From contig CAIVGN010000187.1 of assembly GCA_903905455.1 (NCBI GenBank), forward strand, positions 40,635 through 104,634: a stretch of DNA of 64,000 nt. The letters are read 5' to 3'. The DNA is from an uncultured Archangium sp. GTDB taxonomy: Bacteria > Myxococcota > Myxococcia > Myxococcales > Myxococcaceae. This document shows positions 63,494 to 64,000 of this stretch, piece by piece. The position numbers were made by a program, and so were the translations under genes. Under the pieces are notes generated by a model, which saw nothing but the letters and a program-made list of their open reading frames with translations, did not search any database and had not been told where the DNA came from. Within the stretch, counting starts at the first letter, position 1. The number at the start of each line of letters is the position of its first letter.

Positions 63494-64000
63494 CTACTCG
63501 CCCGGCGGCGGCGACAACCCCACCGTCGTGCGCAACGGCAACTGCGGCAGCCGCAAGGTGAGCAGCAGCGCCAACACCGCGAGCACCAGGGCCACGCGGT
63601 ACACCTCGAGGATCGCCGCGGTGAACGACTCCTTGAGCGCCACGGAGACCTGGTCGATGGCCGCGAAGACCTTCGGCTTCTGCGCGTCGATGCCCGCCTT
63701 CACGCCCGCCACGGCCTGCACGAAGGCCTGGTCAGCAGCCTGGGCCCCGCGCAGCTCCAACTGCGAATCGAGTGCGCTGAGCGCCGCCTCGTCGAGCGGT
63801 CGCTGCGAGGGCAACGACACGCCCTCCGCCTGCATCACCAGCTCGCCCCACGAGAGGTCATCCCGCGACGCGTGCCGCAGCTTCGAGCGCGTCACCGTGT
63901 AGCGCGCCCGCACCAGCGCACGAATGCCGCCCGCCTCGGCCGCGGCCTTGAGCTGCTCGTCGGCGAACGCGCTGTTCATCACCAACTGCCCCGCGAGCGC
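63494..64000 (-). CDS. MFS drug transporter (DHA2-like), C-terminal part; start beyond window
   Basis: The frame is open to the window edge. The first visible residues (ALAGQLVMNSAFADEQLKAA) resemble the end of a helix after GGAxGxA in DHA2-type (EmrB/QacA-like) permeases. A charged soluble region of about 90 residues follows, and the protein ends with one more helix (YRVALVLAVLALLLTL) and a short RLPQLPL tail. An extra soluble loop of this size before the last helix is usual in that branch. With only 168 residues visible, the exact family is tentative. Confidence 0.6.
   Translation of the reverse strand, partial: ALAGQLVMNSAFADEQLKAAAEAGGIRALVRARYTVTRSKLRHASRDDLSWGELVMQAEGVSLPSQRPLDEAALSALDSQLELRGAQAADQAFVQAVAGVKAGIDAQKPKVFAAIDQVSVALKESFTAAILEVYRVALVLAVLALLLTLRLPQLPLRTTVGLSPPPGE

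Overview
The window is very GC-rich (roughly 70 percent by eye), and its coding strand is saturated with G/C third positions. Together with DAG/DGG-rich lipoproteins, an esterase with a MYXO-CTERM-like tail, DUF2330, and abundant hybrid kinases, this points to a chromosomal segment of a myxobacterium (Myxococcota). No rRNA, tRNA, CRISPR array, insertion sequence or phage module was seen. The genus cannot be named from the sequence alone.

Layout. 1-4060 (minus): a truncated JAMM/M67 metallopeptidase, a lipoprotein, an MFS transporter and a probable outer-membrane protein. 4282-7970 (plus): intracellular PHB depolymerase, a beta-propeller lipoprotein and a membrane histidine kinase. 7974-23868 (minus): a five-gene, 16-kb locus that is the highlight. 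It encodes a 2035-residue SpvB/FG-GAP/RHS protein resembling fused TcB-TcC, a small Cys-module lipoprotein, an 1899-residue lipoprotein whose C-terminal half resembles a TcA-type helical pore and TcB-binding end, an 861-residue Cys-module/Ca-loop lipoprotein, and a protein with an N-terminal HTH-like segment, one membrane helix and a tail-fibre-like exterior. Unlike classical cytoplasmic Tc toxins, the four large-locus proteins carry Sec signals (three of them lipoboxes), suggesting a surface-displayed Tc-like machine. A NarL-type regulator and kinase pair (24452-26319) diverges from it.

26338-44737 is a mixed housekeeping/accessory stretch: DUF2625, LysR regulator, DUF2892, a degenerate RelA/SpoT-like protein, an NtrC-type regulator, lipoprotein-DUF2330-YkgJ cluster, aldose epimerase, two esterases of the PHB-depolymerase type, a triple Usp protein, acyl-CoA dehydrogenase, pirin, CcdC, and a carotenoid oxygenase. 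44889-57323 is one six-gene phosphorelay operon (three full hybrid kinases, a REC-HD-GYP phosphodiesterase, a CheR methyltransferase without CheB, and a kinase with an eroded ATP lid), mostly with 1-4 bp gene overlaps. 57435-64000 holds a PLD-family protein, PhoD-like phosphatase, a lipoprotein, an aldo/keto-reductase-fold protein lacking the catalytic tetrad, small ORFs and the end of an MFS drug transporter.

A recurring signal across the window is a -10-like hexamer (Y/A-A-N-N-N-T) placed 5-10 nt before the start codon of at least nine genes, which suggests leaderless transcription. Starts, domain limits and promoter calls were made by reading alone; no database search was run.
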